Positions 54,326 to 63,969 of a DNA stretch of 64,000 bases are shown in pieces. Position 1 is the first letter of the stretch; each line of letters opens with the position of its first letter. Under the pieces are notes generated by a model. It worked only from the letters and a program-made list of their open reading frames with translations, was not told the DNA's origin and made no database searches. A program made the position numbers and the translations under genes. Source of the stretch: Ignavibacteria bacterium (GTDB lineage Bacteria > Bacteroidota > Ignavibacteria > Kapaibacteriales > UBA4661); assembly GCA_013298775.1 (NCBI GenBank), contig JAAFIV010000001.1, forward strand, positions 62,001 through 126,000, read 5' to 3'.

Positions 54326-55242
54326 TGAATGCAGAACTTGCTCAAAAACTTGTCTTAGGAACAGTGCAGTTAGGGATGCAGTATGGCATCAACAATAATG
54401 CTGGACAACCCAGTAACGACGAGGCATTTGAGATTTTACGCACAGCATTTCAGCATAGTATTCGCACGCTCGATACTGCCGATGCGTACGGTTCGGCGAT
54501 TGAGCGAATTGGCGCGTTTCACAAAGCGGAAGCAAGGAATGAGGCGGCTTCTGAGCAAACACACCTTCCTCACGCGCGTTTTCGCATCATCACCAAATTT
54601 CACGCCGAATCAACGACAGACCTCCTCCAAAAAACGCCCGAAACGCTTGCCAAACTGGATGTTTCCTCGCTTTGGTGTTATCAATTTCACCGTTTTTCGG
54701 ATGTTGCTGCGTTCCCACATCTGCACGAGCAACTCCTTGAACTCAAGCATCGGCGGGTGATTGAGCGTATTGGTGTTTCGGTTTATACCAATGAAGAATT
54801 GCAGGAAGCCGCAGAGCATTCCTTAATTGATGTTATTCAACTACCGTTCAATCTACTTGATAACATGAGGCTTCGCGGCGAGGAGATGCGCAAAGCAAAA
54901 GCACGCGGCAAGGAATTACACACGCGTTCGGTTTTCCTACAAGGGCTATTTTTCAAGCCATTGGAACAGTTTCCGCATAAACTCCGAGCATTGGTGCCAC
55001 ACGTAGAGCATTTGCATAAAATTTCTGGTCGAGAAAACATCGCTCTCTCCGCTCTCGCGCTCAACTACGTGCTGCATAATTCGCTCATTGATGCCGTCCT
55101 TTTTGGTGTAGAAACACCCGCGCAACTGACAGAAATACTCGCTTCTGTGCAATCACATTTTGATGCGCTTCTGTGCGAGCAAATTGAGCAAATATGCGTA
55201 GAAGAGCCGTCGCTGTTGAATCCCGCGACGTGGACGGTGTAG
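54325..55242 (+). CDS. Aldo/keto reductase
   Basis: A 305-residue TIM-barrel NADPH-dependent reductase. The catalytic tetrad is readable as D50, Y55, K91 and H122 (TLDTADAYG, IITKFHAES, WCYQFHRF). The start LVLGTVQLGMQYGI resembles the group of aldo/keto reductases found in polysaccharide and cell-surface sugar gene clusters. The start codon overlaps the hisC stop (TAATG), so translation is probably coupled. The substrate is unknown. In context (GT39 enzyme, murE nearby) an envelope-sugar role is conceivable but not supported beyond position. Confidence 0.88.
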   Translation: MNAELAQKLVLGTVQLGMQYGINNNAGQPSNDEAFEILRTAFQHSIRTLDTADAYGSAIERIGAFHKAEARNEAASEQTHLPHARFRIITKFHAESTTDLLQKTPETLAKLDVSSLWCYQFHRFSDVAAFPHLHEQLLELKHRRVIERIGVSVYTNEELQEAAEHSLIDVIQLPFNLLDNMRLRGEEMRKAKARGKELHTRSVFLQGLFFKPLEQFPHKLRALVPHVEHLHKISGRENIALSALALNYVLHNSLIDAVLFGVETPAQLTEILASVQSHFDALLCEQIEQICVEEPSLLNPATWTV

Positions 55243-55862
55243 GAGCGAGTAGATTTCGCAGTAATTATCTTGCTGTAATTTTAGGCTATCCCAAAATCAT
55301 TCTAAACGCAGATATACAAACCACGTAGAGGAATACTAGCGTATCTGAAGCATGATGTGGAGAATTTTCGTTTTGAAAACGAGGGAGAATGTCGTATATT
55401 ACAGGCTGTTCATTAACAATTACGCAGGTCGGAACACATTTCACCGAAAGAAATTTGTAGTCTCTTTGATTATGAAGATTTTACGGGAAAAACTTGTGTT
55501 CTCCGTTTTGCATGCAGAGGCTTTGAGAAGTATCTTTCAATACACGTTGTTCTACAAAAACTGTTTCACAATAGTTTTTTGATAGCACGTATTTTTAGGA
55601 CTGTCTTAGAACTTGACACTTTTCGTTTCATGTGTAAAGTTTTTCTCACATTGGAACAAGGTTCTTTCAAAAAGTGTCAGATTTGCTTCTCAAAAGCAAG
55701 ATTTTACCTCTTCTATGGGTAATAGCTGCAAAGTGTATGCCAAATATATCTACTACCGCACACGCAGCATTTGCTCGCACTGTGGCTTGATGTCGCCAAA
55801 ACGTGTTTATGCAAGTGTTGTTTTAATCAATCATTTTCCACACCGGACAACAAGGAGGAAAA
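55243..55862. promoter_or_regulatory. 620-bp upstream region of the NlpC/P60 gene
   Basis: A long AT-rich non-coding stretch. TTGACACTTTT (55612-55622) and AAAAAGTGTCAGA (about 55670-55682) form a dyad. A short frame at 55352-55582 is not convincing. The region ends with AAGGAGG (55853-55859), the strongest Shine-Dalgarno sequence of the window. I recognise no known riboswitch; the ydaO-type c-di-AMP consensus was looked for and not seen. Confidence 0.4.
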
Positions 55863-56852
55863 ATGCATCGTTGGAAAAGTACCCTTTGGATGGTTTTAAC
55901 AGGATTCGTCGCGCTGTGCATCCTGATTCCCTCATTACCGCTTCAAGCGGCTCTCAAACTCAAGAAAAAAGCGACGAGTATTCGCTACAAAAAAGCGCAT
56001 AAAAAGCATAAACGCCATTCTCGCGCTCACCGTTCTTCTTGTAATCCCGTGCTTGGAAAAATTCAAGCATTAGCGTTTTTACAATCCAGCCGAGAACTTG
56101 CTGCACTTGCAGCCGTACAATATCAGCCCGACCCAAATATCCAATCTATGATGGATAACGACGGCGAAGATATGACAGATGACCTGAACTACGAAGGTAT
56201 TGCAAGCTCAGACTACGACGACGAAGGCTTGGAAGATGACATGTCGGAAGGTTTCTCAGCAGATGTCAATTCGTTCCAAAAGCTGTGGATGTCGTACATG
56301 AAGGGCGTAGATCCAGCACATTCTGGCGTTCAGGAAGATGACATGATGACACACGCGGGCTTCGCAAAACGCGATGTCATGGCAGCAGTAATGGATTGGA
56401 TTGGCACGCCATACTACTACGGTGGCAATGGTCGGGGCGGAATTGATTGCTCTGCTTTTACGCGCACTGTGTACAAAATGGTTGGCAATATCACCATGCC
56501 ACGCTCGGCAGCCCAACAATCTACTGTTGGCGAGGTTATTCGCGAAGGTGATAAATTACAGTTTGGCGATTTGGTATTCTTCAACACCCGCCGCGCCGTG
56601 TATGTCTCGCACGTAGGAATGTATCTCGGTGATAACCTTTTTGCTCATGCAAGTTCTCGCTTTGGTGTAACGGTTTCTTCTTTACAAGCGAATTATTACC
56701 GCACACGCTTTATCGGTGCGCGTCGCTTGCGTCCAAGTGATGTAGAGAAACTTTCAACAGAACAAACAGTAAGCGAGCTTTCTGAGGGATTCCAGAATAT
56801 TATTCCCGCACAAGCACAAAGCCGCAAGCGCACACTCGCCGCGCAGGACTAA
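55863..56852 (+). CDS. NlpC/P60-family cell-wall peptidase
   Basis: A 329-residue exported endopeptidase, expected to cleave the D-Glu-mDAP bond in peptidoglycan peptides. Signal peptide ~9-30 (WMVLTGFVALCILIPSLPLQA). A strongly basic stretch follows (KLKKKATSIRYKKAHKKHKRHSR), then an acidic region (~95-135). The catalytic domain starts near 170: WIGTPYYYGGNGRGGIDCSAFTRTVY holds the catalytic Cys, SHVGMYLGDNLFAHAS the His, and the third polar residue follows. The N-terminal half has no SH3 domain but this unusual basic/acidic pair. A clear Shine-Dalgarno AAGGAGG precedes the ATG. It fits the mDAP peptidoglycan implied by dapB and murE. Confidence 0.92.
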   Translation: MHRWKSTLWMVLTGFVALCILIPSLPLQAALKLKKKATSIRYKKAHKKHKRHSRAHRSSCNPVLGKIQALAFLQSSRELAALAAVQYQPDPNIQSMMDNDGEDMTDDLNYEGIASSDYDDEGLEDDMSEGFSADVNSFQKLWMSYMKGVDPAHSGVQEDDMMTHAGFAKRDVMAAVMDWIGTPYYYGGNGRGGIDCSAFTRTVYKMVGNITMPRSAAQQSTVGEVIREGDKLQFGDLVFFNTRRAVYVSHVGMYLGDNLFAHASSRFGVTVSSLQANYYRTRFIGARRLRPSDVEKLSTEQTVSELSEGFQNIIPAQAQSRKRTLAAQD

Positions 56853-56945
56853 TTTCACAGAACAAATTTCACAGAACAAATTTCGTACAACGAATTTCGT
56901 AGAAACGATAGAACGGTTGTACAGAGCAAATAGCTCTCAAAAAAT

Positions 56946-56998
56946 AAACTCATCGCACAAATGCTTCTTGGTAAGCTGCGCGATGAGTTTTTTATTTT
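56946..56998 (+). terminator. Intrinsic terminator of the NlpC/P60 gene
   Basis: AAACTCATCGC (56946-56956) pairs with GCGATGAGTTT (56980-56990) followed by T5-A-T5. Before it lies a short tandem direct repeat of TTTCACAGAACAAA (56853-56881). Confidence 0.85.
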
Positions 56999-57045
56999 TG
57001 AGGAAATATCTACTGATAGAAAGTGATGTTTATGAGCATTGTAGC

Positions 57046-58848
57046 TTACCGCAAAAGCTGTGGAGCGGCTTTGCTGGTATTCAAAGAATGCCCATTTCCA
57101 TTATGTCCATTATGTCCATTTTCATAAATCTGGAAGCCACTGACAAGCGTATCTAAACGCTCGGTCAGGCGACTGAGGTCGTGCGCAGTGCGAGCAATTT
57201 CGCCAGTCGCGGCGGCAGATTCGCCAATAATCGCACTAATGCTATCGGCATGCTCAGAAGCCGCATGAACACTATCTGTCTGCTCTTGCCCTGCGGATGC
57301 GAGTTCTGCGACAATCATTGCAACTTTGCTTGTCCGCGAGAGGATGCCATCAAGCGCAGTTACGGCTTGCGCGGCGGCTTGTTTACCCGTGTTTACTTCT
57401 TGCGTGCCTTGGTTGATAGATTGCACCGCTTTATTGGTGTCTTGCTGAATTTGCCGAATAGTCGTACCGATTTCCTTCGTTGCTTTTTGCGTGCGCTCGG
57501 CGAGTTTCCGGACTTCATCAGCAACAACCGCAAAGCCGCGTCCCTGCTCGCCTGCACGGGCAGCTTCGATAGCAGCATTCAGCGCAAGTAAGTTTGTTTG
57601 GTCGGCAATTTCTTCAATTACCTGCACAATTTCGCCAATCTGCTCGCTTGATTTTCCTAGTGCTTCAATCGTCTGTGCCGAACGCAAGACCACTTCCGCA
57701 ACGCCGTTAATGCCACGTATTGCCTCGCGCACAACGTTTCCGCCATGCACCGCATCATTTTTTGCCGCTTCTGCTTCATGCACCGCCGCGCCCGCTTGAC
57801 GGCTTGTTTCCTGAAGTACACGGCTCACATTTTCAATTGACCCCGCAATACGCGATGTTTGCTGCGCTTGCTCGTTAATACCGCTCGACATCTGCTCGGT
57901 AGCCGCAGAAATCTGTGTGCTTGCGCTCGCTGCCGTCTGGACGCTTTCTGCAATTTCCTGCATCATGCCGCGAACCTTTGCTAGAGCTTGATTAAAGCCT
58001 TTGTAGAGCATCTGAATATGCGGGTTCGTCGAATCGCCATGCACTTTCACCGTGAGGTCGCCGGCGGAAAACTCACTAATGGAAAAGAGCATTTGTTGAA
58101 CGCTTGCCGACAAGTCCTGACGCTGCTCTTCAGATTCTTTCACGGCTTCATCCACACGTTGTTGGATAATCTGATTTGTGGAAGCAAGTTCTGTGTTTTT
58201 AGCTTCCGTGATGCGTTGCTGCGCTTCAGTTTCGGCGCGGGCTTTAGCAATTGTTTCGAGTTCCTTTGTACCATCAATACATGCTTTTATCAAAATAACG
58301 TCTTCAAAAAGTACCCACGCAGCGTGTTCAAGTGTGCGCGAGAGATTTATCCAAAAGCCAGCTTCTGCCAATGGTCCAAACACCGAATACGGATACAATA
58401 TCCCGCGAACCAAGTGTTCAACGGCTATCACAACTGTTGCGGTAACAATTACCTTCCAATCGCGATAGTACGCGAAAAAAGCCAGCGACGCAAAATAGCC
58501 GAAGTGCGTCTCAATGCGCCCACCCGTCAAGTGAACCAATAAGCCAACCATAAGGCTTTGCGCAATAGCTATCACGTGCCGATTGATGGTCGCGCCAGCA
58601 TTCATGCGCACAAGCACTGTTGGAAAGATTGCCAAAAGTCCGCCCAAGCCCAACGTTACAAAAATATGGATATGCGCCGATGATTGCGCACCAATCCACG
58701 TGTTGGGCGTGATGACAAACGCTGCGACAATGGCAAGAACCCATTCGACAAGCAGCAAGCGGCTTAAAATCTTGTCGGCGCGGACAAAAACATCGTACTG
58801 ATAGCCTGCCGTGAGTTCGACAGTGCGAGCTGGTACAAGGTGTGGCAT
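57046..58848 (-). CDS. Methyl-accepting chemotaxis protein with membrane-embedded N-terminal domain
   Basis: A 600-residue chemoreceptor from the ATG at 58848, which has a good Shine-Dalgarno (CAGGAG) six bases upstream. The N-terminus has about six hydrophobic segments and no large periplasmic loop ([84 protein letters not shown]). A coiled-coil linker, a HAMP-like segment ([16 protein letters not shown]) and the signalling tip [20 protein letters not shown] follow. The C-terminus is [11 protein letters not shown]. The sensory mode is likely membrane or small-molecule sensing. A thioredoxin-like protein gene lies 93 bp upstream on the same strand. Confidence 0.9.
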   Translation of the reverse strand: MPHLVPARTVELTAGYQYDVFVRADKILSRLLLVEWVLAIVAAFVITPNTWIGAQSSAHIHIFVTLGLGGLLAIFPTVLVRMNAGATINRHVIAIAQSLMVGLLVHLTGGRIETHFGYFASLAFFAYYRDWKVIVTATVVIAVEHLVRGILYPYSVFGPLAEAGFWINLSRTLEHAAWVLFEDVILIKACIDGTKELETIAKARAETEAQQRITEAKNTELASTNQIIQQRVDEAVKESEEQRQDLSASVQQMLFSISEFSAGDLTVKVHGDSTNPHIQMLYKGFNQALAKVRGMMQEIAESVQTAASASTQISAATEQMSSGINEQAQQTSRIAGSIENVSRVLQETSRQAGAAVHEAEAAKNDAVHGGNVVREAIRGINGVAEVVLRSAQTIEALGKSSEQIGEIVQVIEEIADQTNLLALNAAIEAARAGEQGRGFAVVADEVRKLAERTQKATKEIGTTIRQIQQDTNKAVQSINQGTQEVNTGKQAAAQAVTALDGILSRTSKVAMIVAELASAGQEQTDSVHAASEHADSISAIIGESAAATGEIARTAHDLSRLTERLDTLVSGFQIYENGHNGHNGNGHSLNTSKAAPQLLR

Positions 58849-58941
58849 ACATAACTCCTGAACATGAGTAGTAAAAAGTGTAGATTTTATATGAGGTCTG
58901 AGATGCTTTCGTAAAAGCAAGAAGCACAAACAATCAACCGA

Positions 58942-59601
58942 TTATCTTCCACGAATTGCACACCCAAACGTAGGTGCGGCGGCGGCTTGTATCACCGATA
59001 TATGCTGCGTTTCAACGGATTGACTCTTCGTGAAATCATTAAGCGTTTTTTGTAGAACATCGCGCAAGACTGCCTCGCCAGCGTTATCGCCTTCATGCCC
59101 GCGAGAGCCAGTAATACCGCCATTGTAGAGCAGCGTGCCAGCAGCATCGTACGCCACAACGAAGCCCGATGTTTCTGCGTGAAAGCGTTCCGATTCTTTA
59201 CCGCCCTCATCAATACTGACGCGGACGTTATTATGATTTGCTGCCAACACACGAGCTTTGGCAAATAAATTATCACCTTCAACCCACGAAAGCTGTTTTT
59301 CTGCGGGTTTGAAGAAGATAATCCGAAAAGTAGCACGATTACCGAACTCCCGCACAAGTTTCGCAAATTCTACAAGCGAGGCGTGGCTACACGCACAGCG
59401 CGGATGCAGAAACATTGCAACAGTCGGCATATTAGTGGTGGTGGCTAGAACATAACTAGTGGTGGGAAGCACACGAGGGGCGACACTTTGCTGTGAAGAA
59501 CGCACATCATACCATGCAAAAAAAATAATTCCAGCACTCACGCACATTGCCCAAAGTATCGTCATCACAACGACACGACGTTGGAGATTCTTGGTTTTCA
59601 T
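58942..59601 (-). CDS. Membrane-anchored thioredoxin-fold protein (RedB-like)
   Basis: A 219-residue protein with one N-terminal transmembrane helix (VVVMTILWAMCVSAGIIFFAW) and a periplasmic thioredoxin-like domain. The MFLHPRCACSHASLVEFAKLV stretch holds a CxC pair at the position of the thioredoxin CxxC active site. A VAYDAAGTLLYNGGITGSRGH strand and loop matches the RedB-type proteins. It would act as a periplasmic thiol redox or metal-binding protein; this is inferred from fold. The next gene on the same strand is the chemoreceptor at 57046 (93 bp gap), so a redox-signalling pair is possible. Confidence 0.78.
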   Translation of the reverse strand: MKTKNLQRRVVVMTILWAMCVSAGIIFFAWYDVRSSQQSVAPRVLPTTSYVLATTTNMPTVAMFLHPRCACSHASLVEFAKLVREFGNRATFRIIFFKPAEKQLSWVEGDNLFAKARVLAANHNNVRVSIDEGGKESERFHAETSGFVVAYDAAGTLLYNGGITGSRGHEGDNAGEAVLRDVLQKTLNDFTKSQSVETQHISVIQAAAAPTFGCAIRGR

Positions 59602-59867
59602 AATATCACTTCAAAAGCATCCTAAATACTCTCATTTCACGAAAAATAGCGGCACAAAACGTCTTCATTACGAGAATCATTATCAAGGAAGTAATCTACA
59701 AAAAGCTCGCAACTCGCACAAAGGATGTATTTTTTCGTTGTGGGCAAAAAGTGGGAACTTTGTAGTTGTCCGAAATCTGAAAAGGAAACTAACTCAAGAC
59801 ATTATTTCACCGCACACCAGCATTGATGGGCTTTCCAGCTCATTGGCTTTCTGGGCAATGTGTAGAA
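59602..59867. other. Intergenic region with no supported gene
   Basis: It lies between the RedB-like gene start and the stop of the barrel protein gene. No terminator or dyad of note was found; several short plus-strand frames are not protein-like. Confidence 0.35.
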
Positions 59868-62111
59868 CTATTCCGTCGGCACCACAATCTCCACACTTGC
59901 CTCGCCAATGTTCGTCGCCTGCGCACGCCGAATGATGCGGGTTTGCAGCGTATTTCCCCGCAAACGGGCGGCAAGATTTTCCGCGTACTGCACCGCAGAA
60001 GTCTCGTTATTACTTGCGTTCACGTACAAGGTGCATTGATACTTCTTCCCACGTGGCAAGCGCATAGCAAATGCTGTAAAAAGCTGCTCATTCATAGATT
60101 CTGCTGCCTCTTCGCCATTCTGTGCTACACTATGTTGTTCGGTACTATTTTGTTCGGCACTATTTTGTTCCAATGCTTTTGGCACAGGAAACGCAGCCAC
60201 AAGCCAACGCGAACGCGACGTGCTACCGCTCGCACTATTAGCGGTGGCTGCACCTGCATTTGCAACACTTTGCGGTGCATTTTTCTCGGTGCGTGCCGAC
60301 ACCAGCGATGCTGGAGAACGCTCAAACGTAGCTTCAATGCGTATTTTGACCGTATCGCTGCGCCGCACTTGCCCTTCGGCATCGCTGGCAGTCAGAACGC
60401 TGAAAAGCGGCTTACCAGAGTTCACAATATCGGTGAGCGCGTCGTTATTGCTTTTGAGGAAAATGTGCTGCATGTCCCAATCTACCGTGCGTTTGGACTC
60501 GACTGCAAAGCGTTCAATACTTGTGCCATCCAACGAGAAAACATCCACCACCGATGATTCTATGCCGAGTTCGCCCGATATTTCTGGTTGAAAGCGGAGT
60601 TTGGGCATTTTCACAACGTCAATCGTATCGGACTGCTCGTAAATGCGGGCTTTGAGAGGCAAAAGCGCGACGGTATCAATCGAAAATCGCTGAATAAACA
60701 TCCTGTGCGCAAGCAAACGCGAGGCTTGGAGGCTTTCTTGCGATTTTGCCGCTCCTAAATTTGGTATAAATCGGACATTCAGATTTGCAGCCAAGAACGG
60801 GCGCGGCTTCGGCACTCGCCTCATATACAATTCCCGCACTTCAAGCAAAGCGGCTATACGAATTTCCGTTGGTGTTTCTGTGCGTTGTTCGTTCACGCGA
60901 GTTTCTGTGCGGTCTTTGAGCAATACACGTGCTTCCTCGTACCACGCACCAATTTGGAAAACGGTATCACGCGCAAAGGCAGTATCTATGCGCTCTACAA
61001 GGCGTTTTTGTATCTTCACGCTTTCTCCAGAATTCCCCTGCAAAGCAGTCATCGTGCCGCTTGTGGAATTTTTAGGAGAATCACTTGCTATTGAAGAAGG
61101 TGCTGTACTGCGCGTAGAATCAGGCGACGGTGTTTGTGGCGGTGGTTGCACAGGCGCGGGAAAATTCAGCAAAACACTTAGTTTGCCCTGCACAGCAAGA
61201 AGATTCCACGCAATGTTATCAAACGGGCGATATTGTGTTTGCAGCTCTACCTCTGGCACGAAGGTTAGTCTGCCAACGTTGAATGTTGCCCCGACACCGA
61301 ACACGGGAGAAATGTTGAATCGCGTGCGACCCGCATAGTTATTGGTCTGCACGAAATTTCGACGCAATGGCGCAATTGGCAAAGGCACTAAGCGAACAAG
61401 AGAATCGGACTCAATCGTGTACGAAAGCGGCATTTGGTAAATAGATGCAAAACGCGCACCAACACTCAAGGTTAGCACATTCCACAGCCGCGCACGCGCA
61501 AAAGCGGTTGCCTCAAAACTTTCGGTAGAAAAGGTAAGCGTTTCACGCCGGAAAATAAGGATTGGTGCGGGTTGTCCGAAAATATCGCGCTGCCCTTGCA
61601 TATCGAACGGTGCGCGTGTCCCACCCACTGGAACAAGGGTATTTCCTATCGCCTCACCTTGCATTCGGGCATAGCTGCCACGCGCTCCCAGAGCCAGCCA
61701 AGGTAACACGCTATACTCCACTTCCGCGCCAACATTCCAACCTTGTATCAGCGTATCGCGCAAAGGGCGGAAAAATGGTTCGGGGAACGTCGGTGGCGGG
61801 AGACCAACAAGTCTTTGGTTCGTAAAAAAAATGCTCACACCGCCCGTAATTCCTATGCGAAATGGCAAAAAAACGTCTTTTTGCACGGACGCGCTCGTTG
61901 CGAAGAAGAAAGGAGAAACAGCCACAGAGCTTGTCCTGATGGGGCTTTGCGAGGATGTATTCAAGGATGAGTTGAAACTAGACTGAGCAACAACGGTACT
62001 CGCAGAAAACAGGAATCCAACGAAAAACACCACCGCAAACGCATGTATTGATGCGCTCTGCAGCTTACTCTGCTTACAGAGATGTGTGCATGTGGTGGTG
62101 AAGAATGTCAT
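59868..62111 (-). CDS. Outer-membrane barrel protein with large C-terminal domain
   Basis: A 747-residue exported protein. The signal peptide ends VVAQ. The N-terminal half (~75-320) is barrel-like: FRIGITGGVSIFF, GWNVGAEVEYSVLPWLALGA, FARARLWNVLTLSVGARFAS, FGVGATFNVGRLTFVPEVEL, then a Pro/Ser/Thr-rich linker (~320-365). The C-terminal half is soluble and charged with a low-complexity EQNSAEQNSTEQHS segment (tandem 18-bp repeat) and ends TNIGEASVEIVVPTE. The C-terminal NAENLAARLRGNTL-like segment (AVQYAENLAARLRG) resembles parts of OmpA-like C-terminal domains but the key peptidoglycan-binding motif was not found. It follows the gene at 62148 by 36 bp on the same strand and probably forms an operon with it. 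Confidence 0.72.
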   Translation of the reverse strand: MTFFTTTCTHLCKQSKLQSASIHAFAVVFFVGFLFSASTVVAQSSFNSSLNTSSQSPIRTSSVAVSPFFFATSASVQKDVFLPFRIGITGGVSIFFTNQRLVGLPPPTFPEPFFRPLRDTLIQGWNVGAEVEYSVLPWLALGARGSYARMQGEAIGNTLVPVGGTRAPFDMQGQRDIFGQPAPILIFRRETLTFSTESFEATAFARARLWNVLTLSVGARFASIYQMPLSYTIESDSLVRLVPLPIAPLRRNFVQTNNYAGRTRFNISPVFGVGATFNVGRLTFVPEVELQTQYRPFDNIAWNLLAVQGKLSVLLNFPAPVQPPPQTPSPDSTRSTAPSSIASDSPKNSTSGTMTALQGNSGESVKIQKRLVERIDTAFARDTVFQIGAWYEEARVLLKDRTETRVNEQRTETPTEIRIAALLEVRELYMRRVPKPRPFLAANLNVRFIPNLGAAKSQESLQASRLLAHRMFIQRFSIDTVALLPLKARIYEQSDTIDVVKMPKLRFQPEISGELGIESSVVDVFSLDGTSIERFAVESKRTVDWDMQHIFLKSNNDALTDIVNSGKPLFSVLTASDAEGQVRRSDTVKIRIEATFERSPASLVSARTEKNAPQSVANAGAATANSASGSTSRSRWLVAAFPVPKALEQNSAEQNSTEQHSVAQNGEEAAESMNEQLFTAFAMRLPRGKKYQCTLYVNASNNETSAVQYAENLAARLRGNTLQTRIIRRAQATNIGEASVEIVVPTE

Positions 62112-62147
62112 TGGGCATCGTCAATGATTACAAAATTATCGCAGAGA

Positions 62148-63035
62148 TTATTGCACAAAAACCAAACGCGAGACAGCGTAAGTGGCATACGCAAAGCGGC
62201 ACAGATACAAGCCTCGTGGTAATCTTGGTCCGTTATTTGGGAAACGCAATTCCCCGCGAAGCATTTCGGTTCTCCGTGAGCGAAAGAGCGGAGTCAAGTC
62301 ATCCCTAAAACTGATTGCTTCGCTACCGGCAAACGGACCTTGCAAAAAATACAGAGAAAGCGTTGGTACAGCAAGTGGTTGCGTGGGGAGATTGCCGATA
62401 CTGAGTTGAAAATTGAGAACATTTGTTGCTGGATTTGGACCAAGGGTCATACTAAGCGGCGAACCAAGCTGATTCAGTGTGAGCAAAGAATCGCCCCATG
62501 CGACATCACGAATACGAAAAAGATGACTTTCCAATGGAACACTCCGAAAATTCACGGCATCAACGACATTTATTTTGAACTCTCCACCACCTTTTAACTC
62601 GGAAAATTCGGTATCGCCCCACGTAATGAGAAGCGGAATTTGCAAAAGAGTATCTTCTTGGGCTTGCAGAGAACGGTTTACAGGACGCGCTATGCTTACT
62701 TCCATGTTGTTTCCGCCGTAGTAGGCAGCACGTGAAAGATTTGTATCAAGCAAATACACGACGCTTGGATTAAAGCGAAACAAAAATTCTACACTCGTAA
62801 TCGTGAGTTGCCGCGCAGCTGGCGTAAGCGCACGAAGGACGATAGCAGCACGCACGGTATCGCCAATACTGACCTCTCGCGGCATGCGTATTGATGCTGT
62901 GAACTCTTGAGGAGGTGTGGGAGTCGGTTGTGCGTGCAAGTTCGGCGCGAGGTGTGCTAGAACCTGTGCCACAACGCACAGCAGCAGCATACACACTTGT
63001 TGAAGAGTGATTGTTTTTGTAATAATGTATTCCAT
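62148..63035 (-). CDS. Exported protein with cohesin-like domain and T9SS sorting domain
   Basis: A 295-residue protein: signal peptide (VCMLLLCVVAQVLAHLA to LHAQ), a short Pro/Thr linker, and an immunoglobulin-like domain. The sequence IRMPREVSIGDTVRAAIVLR, VEFLFRFNPSVVYLLDTN and LLQIPLLITWGDTEFSELKG resembles cohesin-type folds. The C-terminal ~85 residues (LGPNPATNVLNFQL, LPRGLYLCRFAYATYAVSRL) form a T9SS type A sorting domain. It is probably surface-exposed, with a role in protein binding. It is the first gene of a two-gene unit with the barrel protein at 59868. Confidence 0.8.
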   Translation of the reverse strand: MEYIITKTITLQQVCMLLLCVVAQVLAHLAPNLHAQPTPTPPQEFTASIRMPREVSIGDTVRAAIVLRALTPAARQLTITSVEFLFRFNPSVVYLLDTNLSRAAYYGGNNMEVSIARPVNRSLQAQEDTLLQIPLLITWGDTEFSELKGGGEFKINVVDAVNFRSVPLESHLFRIRDVAWGDSLLTLNQLGSPLSMTLGPNPATNVLNFQLSIGNLPTQPLAVPTLSLYFLQGPFAGSEAISFRDDLTPLFRSRRTEMLRGELRFPNNGPRLPRGLYLCRFAYATYAVSRLVFVQ

Positions 63036-63070
63036 TCAGATTATCTCCAAAAATGACGCACATGTCTCTT

Positions 63071-63216
63071 TGTACACGACAGAATCTCTTGAAAGCTCGC
63101 AACCATTAGGCTTTAGTGGGACAGACATTCTTGTCTGTATTTGCCGCCTAAATCCCGCATCAACACTCATAGACAAGAATGTCTGTGCCACTACTAAAGA
63201 AATTTTGTCGTGTACT
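63071..63216. repeat. TA-target hairpin element R3, copy D
   Basis: TGTACACGACAGAATC and AATTTTGTCGTGTAC form terminal inverted repeats next to TA dinucleotides. The core has GACAGACATTCTTGTCTG and ATAGACAAGAATGTCTGTG. It lies between the T9SS gene and the FAH-family gene. Confidence 0.75.
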
Positions 63217-63232
63217 CAACACATATCCTTCT

Positions 63233-63919
63233 TTACGCACTAACGACAACGCTAAGGTCAAGTCCAGAAAAAGCAGCATGCGAAAGCCGAGCATTGATGC
63301 GGTCTCCAACGACGACGCGCCCAACGCCTTCGGGTGTGCCAGTAAAAATACAATCGCCTTTACGAAGGGTAAAAACTTCAGAAAGATAGGCAATGAGTGT
63401 AGCGACATCGCGCTCCATAAGCCGCGTAGAGGCTTGTTGGCGAATGACATCGTTTACGCGCAATTCTAATTCAAACTCTGGATTCTCTGGTAATTCTGCT
63501 GCGGGAAGAATCCGCGAACATGGCGCAGAAGCTGCATAGCCCTTCGCAACTGCCCATGGCGAACCGCTTGTTTTTGCCTCGCTTTGAAGGTCGCGCAGCG
63601 TCATGTCTAGCCCGATGCCATATCCCGCAATCACGCTTGCAGCCTCGCTTTTGGGAAGATTTTGACAATCTTTTCCAATCACTACGACAAGCTCTACTTC
63701 ATAATGAAGATTATTTGTCAAGGAAAGATGCGGTGTTTGGGCATTATCGCTGGGCGCAGCATTCACAAAAGAGGCTGGCGGCTTGATGAATACCATTGGC
63801 GAAGCGGGGACTTCGCCGCCCATTTCGCGGGCGTGAGCAGCATAATTTTTTCCAATGCCGTAGATTGTTCCAACGGGAAGTTGTGCGCCGCTCGTGAAAA
63901 GAAATTCTGGATAGAGCAT
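63233..63919 (-). CDS. Fumarylacetoacetate hydrolase (FAH) family protein
   Basis: A 228-residue enzyme from the ATG at 63919 (MLYPEFLFTSGAQLPVGTIY). The frame continues to the window edge but the first residues after that ATG match the normal family start (IYGIGKNYAAHAREMG). Metal-binding motifs are present: YEVELVVVIGK with the E-x-E pair, GIGLDMTLRDLQ, and the C-terminal FTGTPEGVGRVVVGDRI. The family hydrolyses C-C or C-O bonds in acylpyruvates, including fumarylpyruvate-type intermediates and oxaloacetate decarboxylation. Substrate is unknown. The kynU gene is 44 kb away, so no pathway link is claimed. Confidence 0.92.
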   Translation of the reverse strand: MLYPEFLFTSGAQLPVGTIYGIGKNYAAHAREMGGEVPASPMVFIKPPASFVNAAPSDNAQTPHLSLTNNLHYEVELVVVIGKDCQNLPKSEAASVIAGYGIGLDMTLRDLQSEAKTSGSPWAVAKGYAASAPCSRILPAAELPENPEFELELRVNDVIRQQASTRLMERDVATLIAYLSEVFTLRKGDCIFTGTPEGVGRVVVGDRINARLSHAAFSGLDLSVVVSA

Positions 63920-63969
63920 AAATGCTGGTGTTTCAAAGGTGATGTGGGGTAGAGTATGGAGTTTAACAG

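Noticed and set aside
55352-55582. 76-codon frame in the NlpC/P60 leader
   Set aside because: No ribosome-binding site, no signal or domain, and in a very AT-rich region where short frames are expected by chance.
55243-55862. Known riboswitch (for example ydaO c-di-AMP type) in the leader
   Set aside because: The conserved blocks of that class were not found; only a simple dyad is visible.
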